This document shows positions 26,701 to 34,143 of a DNA stretch of 64,000 bases, one piece after another (within the stretch, counting starts at the first letter, position 1; each line of letters starts with the position of its first letter). Origin of the DNA: Coriobacteriaceae bacterium (GTDB lineage Bacteria; Actinomycetota; Coriobacteriia; Coriobacteriales; Coriobacteriaceae); assembly GCA_902364975.1 (NCBI GenBank), contig CABJFQ010000001.1:1-64000 (forward strand). The letters are read 5' to 3'. The position numbers and the translations under genes were made by a program. The notes under the pieces are model-generated. The model had not been told where the DNA came from and made no database searches. It saw only the letters and a program-made list of their open reading frames with translations.

Positions 26701-27112
26701 TATAGTCATTGGCACTGACGGTGGCGGGAGCGTTCGCGTTTTCATCGTTATTCTCATCATCCGCAAGCTGTGCGTCGGAAGGCTGTGCGGCGCCCTTGGC
26801 CTCCACGCTATCGGCAGTCGAGCCCGCAGCAGCAGCGTCTTCGGTCGCGCCGCCCTCGGTCTCGCCGCTATTCAGCTTTTTGGTATCCCCATTGTTGGTG
26901 TTTTCTACATCAGTAGACTCACTTGAGGAACCCCCCCCCATCACAGTTTTCTCGGTAGGAGCTGCCTGGGCATCGTTGGCAATGGCCTGCGAGATCGGGG
27001 GCATGACGAGCGACAGTACCAGGCTCAGCACGGATGCTCCGCACAAAACGCCTGCCAGTACACGGCGCGTCGCTTTTTTACTCTGCTTAGATTTGTCTGA
27101 ATTCGCTTTCAT
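23723..27112 (-). CDS. large cell-wall adhesin, putative pilus tip
   Basis: A 1129-aa surface protein. A long signal peptide (to about residue 52) is followed by a Ser/Glu/Asn/Ala-rich low-complexity stretch to about 145, then many Gly/Asn-rich repeats of the type ITISGNATY and GGGVYA, which suggest a right-handed beta-helix to about 700. Cna-B-like and FctA-like domains (YYICECAADAG, then VVVTATDDGEG) follow, then LPLSG, a hydrophobic helix and RRKANAKGGERRE. Codons 59-61 lie in a run of nine G, a possible slippage site. GC is lower than in neighbouring genes. Ligand unknown. Confidence 0.82.
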   Translation of the reverse strand: MKANSDKSKQSKKATRRVLAGVLCGASVLSLVLSLVMPPISQAIANDAQAAPTEKTVMGGGSSSESTDVENTNNGDTKKLNSGETEGGATEDAAAAGSTADSVEAKGAAQPSDAQLADDENNDENANAPATVSANDYTEVSNDVSEAFANGGKFRLTGSAYSDKQIDINKDTTIDLNGNMLCNRSGGLDSFFVVENGATLTIEDLSKKTNDLPRPVDTANTSAGQPARMEWERGSGSNNGTPESLTYYETKSTPNTNRLGTTETTYEHVVTGFGAIDAASESGSVKYVVNVEAGGILNLKGGMITTAANLSNDGHVIFSQGTVKIEGGYVTNGNGGGWGGGLCITGANASLEMTGGVVAGNKAAAGGGVFADNGATLNLAGGIISGNATYDKAINNGENTRDGGYGGGVYTKGAKVTISGSACITNNRVDARITDIDNLGNNGLLGGGGIACTHDGTLNLTGGFVTANYSYEAGGGVYAGFYDKDNDGEIEKITFKMTGGTIAGNVADNAEGGGLRVAGGDSAGTMATINASDTGRVYITNNKTNTGSTKGRGGDWGGGGVFIQKGGKLNIVRTLITNNKAGGWSGGIGACPTGETIVSHSNGAAVYDNADNVDQDGKKLEAYHYSAGGDNKKEDHDEKQYVTPLFQKSGHKDFFLVRNKEGADKIIAVVLGKMLGGGSAGWKGTCDGKEIEIDANGGAEAKYMFGLKAHPSDQAKIDAQAAATTIISGNYSYTHGGGIMTNGDLIVGEVTSLDVYPAIKVKANKVLMKDGKPQGLTGHGYKFKLLGKAADSAGEPYWNTDGSLNANGCEATSEVTVNESGEIVIDTAANYQSGNYDLYLVEVPINEEGTTFDKAIYKIHIKVGTTPVNATNLLGININRYEVDKSASTVSVKREGETGFTECKSPGFYNWSVDPKDNTISTVKIGNSSKPAFTNELAPYQTSGTWTPQVTKKVDGGEMKKFKFELYTMDGSEKTVLDTKSTADDSNNLQTVTFAEQKIGPLKVSDFNGGKATFTYYICECAADAGEGTSHKGYTNDTKTFKVVVTATDDGEGHLTCKPAYYEVDANGHENEQPTDNPTFTNTYSTSLPLSGMSGVTLTYLAGAAVLCAAAAWMHIRRKANAKGGERRE
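26931..26939. repeat. homopolymer C9/G9 tract in the adhesin gene
   Basis: Nine consecutive C on the + strand (G in the gene), encoding Gly59-61 just after the signal peptide. A gain or loss of one base would stop the protein early, so the tract could switch expression on and off. Confidence 0.8.
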
Positions 27113-27567
27113 CGATGTCTCCTCCCCAAGAGACCGCGATCTTGCTCTTTCACCATCAAACGTATCTGCGCAATCTGTAATTGCACTCGTTTAGTAATGC
27201 AATTATAACGATTGTTTAGACATCTGAGCAACAAAACCGACATTTTTGTAGCGAGTTCTCAATTCTCTTGACATTTGCTCAGATTTACCTTCGTTTATTC
27301 GCTATCTATTTTTTGTTTCTGCTGGTAATTTAGTTGCCTATTATTTTTTAATGGCATTAGATTTATTTGCACAACATTTTGCTCAAGAGCAAACATCCTG
27401 TGAACGGTCGAAAATCGACCGTGAGCGGTAGGTCATTAACCGGGATGAATATCCTACCAAATTGATGAGAATATCTTATACCCATCGGTGGTTAGAAGCA
27501 TGATGTTCAGACAACAATATTTGAATTTTTCCACAGATTTTAGGTACCAATTCGCCCAAATCGCCTG
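27113..27567. other. AT-rich promoter region of the pilus operon
   Basis: The most AT-rich interval of the window apart from the protease island. Near the gene a perfect -10 TATAAT (minus strand, 27202-27207) has TTGCTC 18 bases upstream. The leader carries ATTGCA/TGCAAT arms (27180-27185, 27198-27203). A CGGTCGA/TCGACCG hairpin lies near 27406. No gene is apparent. The length suggests complex regulation or transferred DNA. Confidence 0.5.
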
Positions 27568-27606
27568 AGGCCACCGCAAAAGAGCCTGCCCCCTTCTGCG
27601 GTGGTT
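27568..27606. repeat. hairpin related to family B, downstream of HAD gene
   Basis: CCACCGCA (27571-27578) pairs with TGCGGTGG (27597-27604) around AGCCTGCCCCC. The layout matches family B but the arms differ. It ends a few bases before the HAD gene stop and may act as its terminator. Confidence 0.6.
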
Positions 27607-27617
27607 CTCCCCCAGCG

Positions 27618-28439
27618 CTACAGCAGATGTTCCTCGATAAAGATCGCGATGCCGTCTTTGTCGTTGCTGGCGGTTACAAAATCGGCAGCGGAGCGGGTGG
27701 CGTCGCTGCCGTTTGCCATGGCCACGCCCACGCCGGCGTCAGCCACCATGCAGGTGTCGTTATCGGCATCGCCAAACACGCAGATGTCCTGGAGCTCCAT
27801 GTCGTTGAGCTCCGCCACGCGCACAAGGCCGCGCGTCTTGGACACGCGCGGATCCATGAACTCGTAGAGCCGCTGCGTGGTTTGCAGAGCCGCCGCCTTA
27901 ACAGTGTCGTCGGCAAACGTCGACGCCCGCTCAATCACCCGCGGCATTACCTCGGGCGCCATGGTAAACATCACCTTGGGCTGCGGCTCGCGCAAAAACT
28001 CGGCAAAATCGACCACCTGGTAGGGCACGCCGTCGACGCGCGACAGGTGCTCGACGCACGCGTTGCTCTCGGGCACGTAGAACACGCCGTCTCGGGGGCA
28101 GACGGGCGTTGCCGGAAGGTCCGCCATGTGCTTGCAGATGCGCGCGATGGTCTCGCCCGGCAGCGGATAGCTCAGCTCGTTGATGTCGTGCGCGCGGTCG
28201 ATGACCTCGGCGCCACCGCAGCCCACGAGCACGTCCACCAGGCCTTCGATGCCCCAGAGCTCGTACATGGCCTCGGTCGCGTGGGCGTCGCGCCCGGTGC
28301 ACAGGCCAAAGAGCACGCCACGCTCGCGCAGGGCGCGGATCGCCGCAACGGTGCGCGGGGACACCGTGTGCTGGCTCGTGAGCAGCGTGCCGTCGATATC
28401 GCAGAACACGGCTTTGATGTGGCTGAAGGTGGCGTCCAT
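27618..28439 (-). CDS. HAD-superfamily phosphatase, Cof-like
   Basis: A 273-aa cytoplasmic hydrolase. Motif I is FCDIDGTLL near the N-terminus, followed by SPRTVAAIRAL and the Thr of FGLCTGRD (motif II). Motifs III/IV fall in VCVFGDADNDTCM late in the protein, with a C2 cap between. The start at MDATFSHIK is chosen because AGAAAGG precedes it. A longer frame upstream only reads through a palindromic repeat. Substrate probably a sugar phosphate or flavin-type phosphate, not assignable. Confidence 0.82.
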   Translation of the reverse strand: MDATFSHIKAVFCDIDGTLLTSQHTVSPRTVAAIRALRERGVLFGLCTGRDAHATEAMYELWGIEGLVDVLVGCGGAEVIDRAHDINELSYPLPGETIARICKHMADLPATPVCPRDGVFYVPESNACVEHLSRVDGVPYQVVDFAEFLREPQPKVMFTMAPEVMPRVIERASTFADDTVKAAALQTTQRLYEFMDPRVSKTRGLVRVAELNDMELQDICVFGDADNDTCMVADAGVGVAMANGSDATRSAADFVTASNDKDGIAIFIEEHLL

Positions 28440-28531
28440 GGGAGCCTTTCTGGGTTGTACGGCGGTGTGGAGTGTATTCGTGAACGGCGTACATGGTATA
28501 CCAAGGCGCAGGCGCGGCCCGTCAAAGCAAA

Positions 28532-28567
28532 AACCACCACAAAGGTGCCTGGCCCCTTTGTGGTGGT
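28532..28567. repeat. dispersed hairpin, family B copy 2
   Basis: AACCACCACAAAGG and CCTTTGTGGTGGTT arms around TGCCTGGCC. It lies between the HAD gene start and a family A element 18 bases on. Confidence 0.8.
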
Positions 28568-28584
28568 TGCGACGTTTGCGGGCC

Positions 28585-28649
28585 AAACCATCACAACATT
28601 CGATGTTTTTCGGCAAAATCGCGATTTTCATCGAATGTTGTGACGGTCT
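28585..28649. repeat. dispersed palindrome, family A copy 2
   Basis: The same arms as the other family A copies (AAACCATCACAACATTCG and CGAATGTTGTGA). The loop shares CAAAATCGCGATTTTCAT with copy 1. It touches the stop codon of the MFS gene. Confidence 0.8.
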
Positions 28650-29930
28650 TTACTGCCTTGCGGCACGATCCAAGTGATCGCGTCCAAACAGCAGCAACGC
28701 CGCAGGAACCGCCGTCACGACCATGCCTGCTCCGATGAGCGTCTGCTGCACGCCAAACGTCGCCGCCAGCCACGGGGCAATCGCCAGCGGTGCCACACCG
28801 GCGAACATATTGCCAAAGCCCATAACCGAGTTCACGCGACCGAGCTGCTCGAGCGGAGCCGTCGTTTGCACAATGGTGTTGTGGAGCGGGTTGACGACAC
28901 CCCAAGCTATGCCCAGGGCGATCTGGCCGATGAGGGCCACGCCCACGTACGGTGTCCCCACATAGAGCAGACTTCCCAGGCCCACGGACATAAGTGCCAC
29001 GAGCAGTGTTTTAAGGTTGACCAGGTGCGGCGGCAAGCGGAGCGCGAGCACGGCACCCAGCACCGCGCCCACGCCCGAGGCCGACGAGAGCCAGCCCATC
29101 CACTCAACGCCGACATGCAGGACATCGCGATAGAAAAACGACTCGAGCGGATCGAAGGCTCCATAGCCAAAGTTCGAAAGAAAAATGATGCAGAAAAGTA
29201 GCGCGAGGACGCTGTTGGTGAAGACTGTCTTGATGCTGGCTGCGAAGGTGGCGCGGGCGGGCGTGCTGGGGTTGGAGCTTTGTCCCGCACGCTCCCCTTC
29301 CTCTGCCGAATCGGCATCCGCATGCCCGGCGACATGGCTGGTCTGCGGCCTAAAGCCCCAACCGACGACGAACGCCAGCACGGTAAAGAGCATCATGAGC
29401 ACGAACACCGCGCGCGACGATGCAGCCGCCGCGACAAAGCCGCCCAGCGTGGGGCCAACGATGATACTCACGTTTGAGAACATGGCGATGGCGGAGTTGA
29501 TGTCTTTGAGCTCGACGGGGTCGTTGGTGAGGTAGGCCGGATAGGACGTGGCGATGGGCTGGGCGAATCCCATCACAAAGCCCAGAAACACCGCGCCGAG
29601 CAGGACGACGCCGGTCGCGCTACCAAAGGCGATGATTGCCGTGCCAGTTGCGAGAGCGCCAACAATGCTCAGCAAGAAATGGCGGCGCGGACCCCATGCG
29701 TCGAGCGCAGCGCCGCCCGCAAAGGATCCCAGGATTACGAAAACGTTCATAAACAGGACGGCCAGCGATGTCGCGACGACCGAGGCATCGTCCGCATAGG
29801 TTAGCGTTCCGATGACGCCGATAAAGTAGCTGGTCTGAAAACCGGTGTAGATGAGAAAGCGCATCGCCACCAGGCGCTTGGCCTGCGTGGACAGCGACGA
29901 GCGGACTTTTGGGAATACAGATGTGGGCAT
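28650..29930 (-). CDS. MFS transporter
   Basis: An integral membrane protein of 426 aa with about 12 hydrophobic segments and a polar central loop (about 200-220, rich in Asp, Glu and Ser) between two six-helix halves. The profile YFIGVIGTLTYADDASVVATSLAVLF near the N-terminus (helices 1-2) and the GGAALDAWGPRR loop 2-3 motif fit the DHA/MFS_3 exporter branch. The ATG follows AAGGAGT. Substrate unknown; drug efflux is a guess. It stands alone between repeats. Confidence 0.82.
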   Translation of the reverse strand: MPTSVFPKVRSSLSTQAKRLVAMRFLIYTGFQTSYFIGVIGTLTYADDASVVATSLAVLFMNVFVILGSFAGGAALDAWGPRRHFLLSIVGALATGTAIIAFGSATGVVLLGAVFLGFVMGFAQPIATSYPAYLTNDPVELKDINSAIAMFSNVSIIVGPTLGGFVAAAASSRAVFVLMMLFTVLAFVVGWGFRPQTSHVAGHADADSAEEGERAGQSSNPSTPARATFAASIKTVFTNSVLALLFCIIFLSNFGYGAFDPLESFFYRDVLHVGVEWMGWLSSASGVGAVLGAVLALRLPPHLVNLKTLLVALMSVGLGSLLYVGTPYVGVALIGQIALGIAWGVVNPLHNTIVQTTAPLEQLGRVNSVMGFGNMFAGVAPLAIAPWLAATFGVQQTLIGAGMVVTAVPAALLLFGRDHLDRAARQ

Positions 29931-30111
29931 GGGGACTCCTTATCGCATACGAATAGCGGGCAGCGGCCATTCATCCACTGTCCATTGGCTCAATCTATCC
30001 GTATGCCTGACTAGGGTCGCATCGAGCCCCTTCCGTCTTTCCGCCCAGCATGAACTACTTGGTAGATTGTAAGGCATGTCCCACACATCTACCAAAGCAA
30101 AAACCACCACA

Positions 30112-30136
30112 AAGGCGCCTGGCTCCTTTGTGGTAG
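30112..30136. repeat. dispersed hairpin, family B copy 3
   Basis: ACCACCACAAAGG with CCTTTGTGGTA, slightly degenerate on the right arm. It is preceded by the same AGCAAAA as copy 2 and followed by GACGTTTGC, also shared with copy 2, then by a family C element. Confidence 0.7.
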
Positions 30137-30156
30137 AAATGACGTTTGCCCAGATA

Positions 30157-30198
30157 AAACCTGCCACAATAAACCTGTCCCTTTTTGGCAGGTTTTAG
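30157..30198. repeat. dispersed palindrome, family C copy 2
   Basis: Arms AAAACCTGCCA and TGGCAGGTTTT enclose AAACCTGTCCCTTTT. In reverse complement it matches 6446-6485 almost fully. It reaches the moaC-mobB stop and could terminate that operon. Confidence 0.75.
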
Positions 30199-31493
30199 GC
30201 CAGGTGGTCTTGGATAAGGTCGCAGATGGCTCGGGCGTCGTTGATGTTGATGGCTCGGGTCGCAAAGCCGGCGTCGAAGGCCTGACGCGCCAGGGCCTCG
30301 TTGCAGGCAAGGGCCAGCGTGTGACCGTCGACAAGGTCGAGCGAGCTCTTGCCGCGCAGACGGTCGACACCGGAGCGCGCGACCACGATGTTGTCGAAGC
30401 CCTCAGTCTTGTAGCCCTCGATGATCACCACGTCAACATCGTTGTAACGCGACAGCAGCTCGCGCGCGGGCATCTCGTCCTCCTCGCGCGTGTCGGCGTA
30501 CTCCGCCCAGCGCGTGGCGCAGATGAGGCCCACGTGCTTGGAGCCGGCCTGGTGATGGCGCCACGTATCCTTAGCGGGTACGTCGATATCAAAGCCGTGA
30601 TGCCCATGATGCTTGAGCGAACCCACGCGCAGGCCGCGGCGGGTGAGCTCGGCGATAACTTTCTCGACGAGCGTTGTCTTGCCCGAGTTTTGGTAGCCGA
30701 TAAACGCGATCGCGGGGACGGCCGGTGCCGGAGCTGCGGGCGAAACGGCGACGGGTGCGCTCGCGGGCGCGGCACCGTCAGCGGCCACGGCCTCAACAGC
30801 AGCGGCCTGACGCTCAGCGCGGTCCCATACGCCCGAGCGGCCGCCCTCCTTGTGCAGCAGGCGCACGTCGACGATCTCCATGCCACGATCGACCGCCTTG
30901 CACATGTCATAGATCGTTAGGCACGCGGCGCTCGCGCCGGTCAGGGCCTCCATCTCGATACCCGTCTTGCCCGTCACGCCGGCCGTGACCAGTACATGAA
31001 AGCCAACCTGCCCGTCCGTGCGCGCCGGCGCCCAGCCCTCGGGCACGTCCTCGGCCGGCGTCCCCGCCGCAGCGATGGGTGCAATGTCGCACTTGCTCTT
31101 GGTAATGAGCAACGGATGGCACATGGGGATGATGTCGCTCGTGCGTTTGATGGCCATGATGCCCGCCACGCGCGCGCAGGCAAGCACATCGCCCTTTTTG
31201 GCGCGGTCCTGCAGCACCATGGCCTGCGTCTCGGGGTGCATAAGGATGGTGCCCTCGGCGATGGCAATGCGATGGGTCTCGGCCTTGTCGGACACGTCGA
31301 CCATGCGCACCTCGCCCTTGGCGTCCACATGCGTCAGCTCGTCGCGACGGGCGTCACGGGCGGGCTCGGCGACAGCGCTGGCAGACGGCTGCGTGCCTGC
31401 AACGGCGTCGCTGGCCGCAGCCGTGACTTTGTGGGCAGACATCGCGGCCCTGCGAGCGGCCTTGGTGGCATCGGCGTACCTGCTCTTGGCCAT
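30195..31493 (-). CDS. MoaC-MobB fusion for molybdenum cofactor synthesis
   Basis: A two-domain protein of 432 aa. After an Ala-rich N-terminus the MoaC domain (about 55-235) shows VRMVDVSDK, KRTSDIIPMCHPL and GKTGIEMEALTGASAACLTIYDM in pieces, the cyclic pyranopterin monophosphate synthase signature. An Ala/Pro linker leads to a MobB GTPase domain with Walker A GYQNSGKTT, a DxxH-type region and VVIIEGYKTEG. The start (ATG at 31493 with GGAGG) lies 4 bases after the moaA stop. MobB adapts molybdopterin to guanylation, so the fusion joins an early and a late step. Confidence 0.88.
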   Translation of the reverse strand: MAKSRYADATKAARRAAMSAHKVTAAASDAVAGTQPSASAVAEPARDARRDELTHVDAKGEVRMVDVSDKAETHRIAIAEGTILMHPETQAMVLQDRAKKGDVLACARVAGIMAIKRTSDIIPMCHPLLITKSKCDIAPIAAAGTPAEDVPEGWAPARTDGQVGFHVLVTAGVTGKTGIEMEALTGASAACLTIYDMCKAVDRGMEIVDVRLLHKEGGRSGVWDRAERQAAAVEAVAADGAAPASAPVAVSPAAPAPAVPAIAFIGYQNSGKTTLVEKVIAELTRRGLRVGSLKHHGHHGFDIDVPAKDTWRHHQAGSKHVGLICATRWAEYADTREEDEMPARELLSRYNDVDVVIIEGYKTEGFDNIVVARSGVDRLRGKSSLDLVDGHTLALACNEALARQAFDAGFATRAININDARAICDLIQDHLA

Positions 31494-31497
31494 ATGA

Positions 31498-32553
31498 TCA
31501 TCCTCCGATTTGGGACATAAATCGTTGCGTGCCCTCAATTATCGCGTGTTCCTGCGGTTTGTGGGCCACGGCATCGCGCCAAATCGAAAGCACCTGCATA
31601 TCATCACCACGGCGTAGCGCCTCACGCACCGAATACTCGGCATCGCTGAACAGGCACGGACGCACGTTGCCATCGGCCGTCAGGCGCAGACGGTTGCAAT
31701 TCGCACAAAAATGGTTGGACATGGCGCTGATAAAGCCGACCGTTCCCGCCGCGCCCGGAAAGTGCCAATAGCGCGCAGGGCCCGCGCCGGCAGGAGCGTC
31801 GTTGATGTCGAGCGGCTCGAGCTCGCCCAGCCCCGTCGCGGCGGCCCCGGCATTGATGCGCGCCCGCAGCTCGTCGCTCGGCACGGTATCGCTCGCGTCC
31901 CACAGCTCGGGATTGAGCGCGGGCGCATGCGGGTCCACAGCGCAATGCGAGCTCGTGTGTTCGTCGCCGATGGGCATGTATTCGATAAAGCGCAGGTGGA
32001 TGGGGCGGTCGAGCGTGAGCCGCGCGAGGGCCGCCACATCCTGGTTGAGCCGGCGCACAACAACACAGTTGACCTTAACCGGCTCAAAGCCCCAAGCCAG
32101 CGCCGCGTCGATGCCAGCCATGGTCTGCTCGAGCCGACCCAGGCGCGTGATCTTTCCAAACAGCGTAGGGTCGAGTGTGTCGAGCGAGATGTTGACGCGG
32201 TTAAGCCCGGCATCTTTGAGCTGTGGCGCCAGCTTGGGCAGCAGGGCGCCGTTGGTGGTGAGCGAGATGTCCTCGATCTGCGGGATCGCGCGGATGTCGC
32301 GAATGAGCGGAATGATACGGCGGCTGACCAGCGGCTCGCCGCCCGTCAGGCGCACGCGGCGAATGCCCTCTCCCGCCACCAAGCGCACAAAGCGGGCGAT
32401 TTCCTCGGCACTGAGTAGCTCGTCGTGCGCGCGGGGCGCCACGCCATCGGCCGGCATGCAGTAAATGCAGCGAAAATTGCACTTGTCGGTAACGGCAATG
32501 CGCAGGTAGTTGATATCGCGGCCAAAGCCGTCATGTTGCACGTGCCCGTCCAC
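31498..32553 (-). CDS. moaA: GTP 3',8-cyclase
   Basis: Radical-SAM enzyme for the first step of molybdopterin synthesis from GTP, acting with MoaC. The N-terminal cluster motif is CNFRCIYC (Cys25, Cys29, Cys32). The GGEPLVSRR block binds SAM. The C-terminal CANCNRLRLTADG region supplies the second cluster, and the protein ends in Gly-Gly as active MoaA does. The start is GTG behind GGGGAGGG. 351 aa is typical. It forms a two-gene operon with moaC-mobB. Confidence 0.95.
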   Translation of the reverse strand: MDGHVQHDGFGRDINYLRIAVTDKCNFRCIYCMPADGVAPRAHDELLSAEEIARFVRLVAGEGIRRVRLTGGEPLVSRRIIPLIRDIRAIPQIEDISLTTNGALLPKLAPQLKDAGLNRVNISLDTLDPTLFGKITRLGRLEQTMAGIDAALAWGFEPVKVNCVVVRRLNQDVAALARLTLDRPIHLRFIEYMPIGDEHTSSHCAVDPHAPALNPELWDASDTVPSDELRARINAGAAATGLGELEPLDINDAPAGAGPARYWHFPGAAGTVGFISAMSNHFCANCNRLRLTADGNVRPCLFSDAEYSVREALRRGDDMQVLSIWRDAVAHKPQEHAIIEGTQRFMSQIGG

Positions 32554-32685
32554 GCAGCCCTCCCCTCACGCGGCGTTTTATTCTTCGGAAAACATAATAC
32601 CCCACGGGAGAATCATGCCGACACCCGTACGACAGGACAGGTCGCTTCGAGCAAAACGGACTTTCCAAGCCCATCCTCAGCATAC

Positions 32686-32750
32686 AAACCATCACAACAT
32701 TCGATGCTTTTCCCGTTTTTGGCAAAAAACGTCGAATGTTGTGATGGTTT
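32686..32750. repeat. dispersed palindrome, family A copy 3
   Basis: 18-bp arms AAACCATCACAACATTCG and the near complement at the right end, loop ATGCTTTTCCCGTTTTTGG. Almost identical to copy 4; the two bracket the 345-aa nuclease-like gene. Confidence 0.85.
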
Positions 32751-32788
32751 GCCTGCCCACGGCACCCCGTAGAAGGGCCGGAACGCCC

Positions 32789-33826
32789 CTAAAGGCCGTC
32801 GTCCCAGTGACGAATCACGAATTCTCGCAGGTCGTTCTGCCGCTTTTGGAACGCTTCGCTTCGGTCGCACTTGAGACCCATAGCGAGTGCAATGGCGTTC
32901 ATCGCCCGGTGCAATTGCAGCTGGTGGGCAAACTGAGTCCCGGTGAGGACGATCATCCTAAAGCCCAGCGCGCTCAGCACGGTCATACGCTCCGCATCCA
33001 ACGCGCTGCGCTGTTTATCAAGATGGTCCGAGCCGTTGTATTCAATCCCCGTACCGCTCGCAGGCGCATATACGTCGATCTCGAAATACCCAGCCTTTGC
33101 GAGATACTTGAACTCGTTGGGAACATCGACCCGATGGTTGAGCTCGATCTTGGCGTATCCCAGCCCGCCCTGGGAACGTTTTGCTACGACCATGATTGCG
33201 GTGGCCGTCTCCATGGGCGACCGCGTGCCATCGTGCACGCGCTTGAGCACGGCGGCCGCGCGTGTAGCCCCCTGGCGAGATCGGTTCTCATTGCAATAAG
33301 CAATCAAGTCGGCAACGGTATACCTCTGCCCCATCTCGATATAATCGCCTGTCGACAGATGATTCAAATGGTATCGGGCACAGATTTCGTAGCCATATTC
33401 CAGCTGCTCGGGCTCGCTCATCCACGAACCCGCCTGGACAAAGCACATGGCCTCATCAACCACCAGAAGGCCCTCCGCCACCTCGATAAGATGGCCTGGA
33501 GGTACCGGCGCTCCAAACACGTGGCACCTAAATCCAGCCGGCGTCGAGCGCTCAAAATCGAAGTTGACGAGCGTGTCGATATGATCGAGCTCTTCCCGTG
33601 GAATACCAAGCGAAACCAGATAGTCGGTAACGATCCCAACTGCCGTTGAAGCCCTCAGCCCCTTGGCATCGAGTCCCAATTTGGGCAGGCTCGCGGTCGG
33701 CTCCGCCTCGTTAGCAAGCGAGTCCTCATCGTATAGGCTGCTTGCCCGCGAGAGCGGCTCGGACGGGCGCGCCACGTTGTGGTACAGCCAGGCAGTCTTA
33801 TGGGACAAGACGATCGGCAGGTCCAT
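32789..33826 (-). CDS. uncharacterised protein with a PD-(D/E)XK-like C-terminus
   Basis: A 345-aa soluble protein with no certain family. The C-terminal third reads YFEIDVYAP, then GIEYNGSDH, then AERMTVLSALGFRMIVLT, a layout seen in DUF559/Vsr-type endonuclease folds (Asp, Glu-x-Asn/Lys, Arg, hydrophobic strand). The N-terminus (IVLSHKTAWLYHN) resembles the FSHxSAAxLH element of actinobacterial AbiEi-like proteins. GGAGGG precedes the ATG. No methylase, toxin or other partner is adjacent. Two near-identical family A palindromes flank it. Function unknown; orphan nuclease or defence remnant is possible. Confidence 0.6.
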   Translation of the reverse strand: MDLPIVLSHKTAWLYHNVARPSEPLSRASSLYDEDSLANEAEPTASLPKLGLDAKGLRASTAVGIVTDYLVSLGIPREELDHIDTLVNFDFERSTPAGFRCHVFGAPVPPGHLIEVAEGLLVVDEAMCFVQAGSWMSEPEQLEYGYEICARYHLNHLSTGDYIEMGQRYTVADLIAYCNENRSRQGATRAAAVLKRVHDGTRSPMETATAIMVVAKRSQGGLGYAKIELNHRVDVPNEFKYLAKAGYFEIDVYAPASGTGIEYNGSDHLDKQRSALDAERMTVLSALGFRMIVLTGTQFAHQLQLHRAMNAIALAMGLKCDRSEAFQKRQNDLREFVIRHWDDGL

Positions 33827-34143
33827 GAGCCCTCCAATGGAGTCGGATAACCAACCTTATTCCCCTGCCCACGGGTCCGCACACCTTCGTGCACAAGAAA
33901 GCGATTCCACCCGGCCGAGTGGCAGAAAAACCATCACAACATTCGATGCTTTTCCCGATTTTGGCAAAAAACGGCGAATGTTGTGATGGTTTGAGGCTAG
34001 GTGAGGGGCATGGAGGGGTCAAAGCATCGTGCTTGGAGCGTGACTATTTTCGCCCCGTCGTCATCACAAACCTTGACTCTACAATCGTTATAGGGTTTTC
34101 ACTACACTGGTACGTAAACAAACCCAGCCAGAAAGCCCCGCCC
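33827..34143. other. intergenic region before the MATE gene
   Basis: Holds family A copy 4 and the presumed promoters of two divergent genes. TTGACT near 34073 and TACACT near 34104 are weak promoter-like elements ahead of the transporter. No small gene with a ribosome site was found. Confidence 0.4.
33928..33992. repeat. dispersed palindrome, family A copy 4
   Basis: Differs from copy 3 at only a few loop positions (CCCGATTTTGG, AACGGCGAATG). Its position just upstream of the nuclease-like gene mirrors copy 3 just downstream. Confidence 0.85.

Noticed and set aside
27440..27560. Possible small RNA or gene in the AT-rich region before the pilus operon
   Set aside because: Only scattered AT-rich motifs; no terminator plus promoter pair could be defined.
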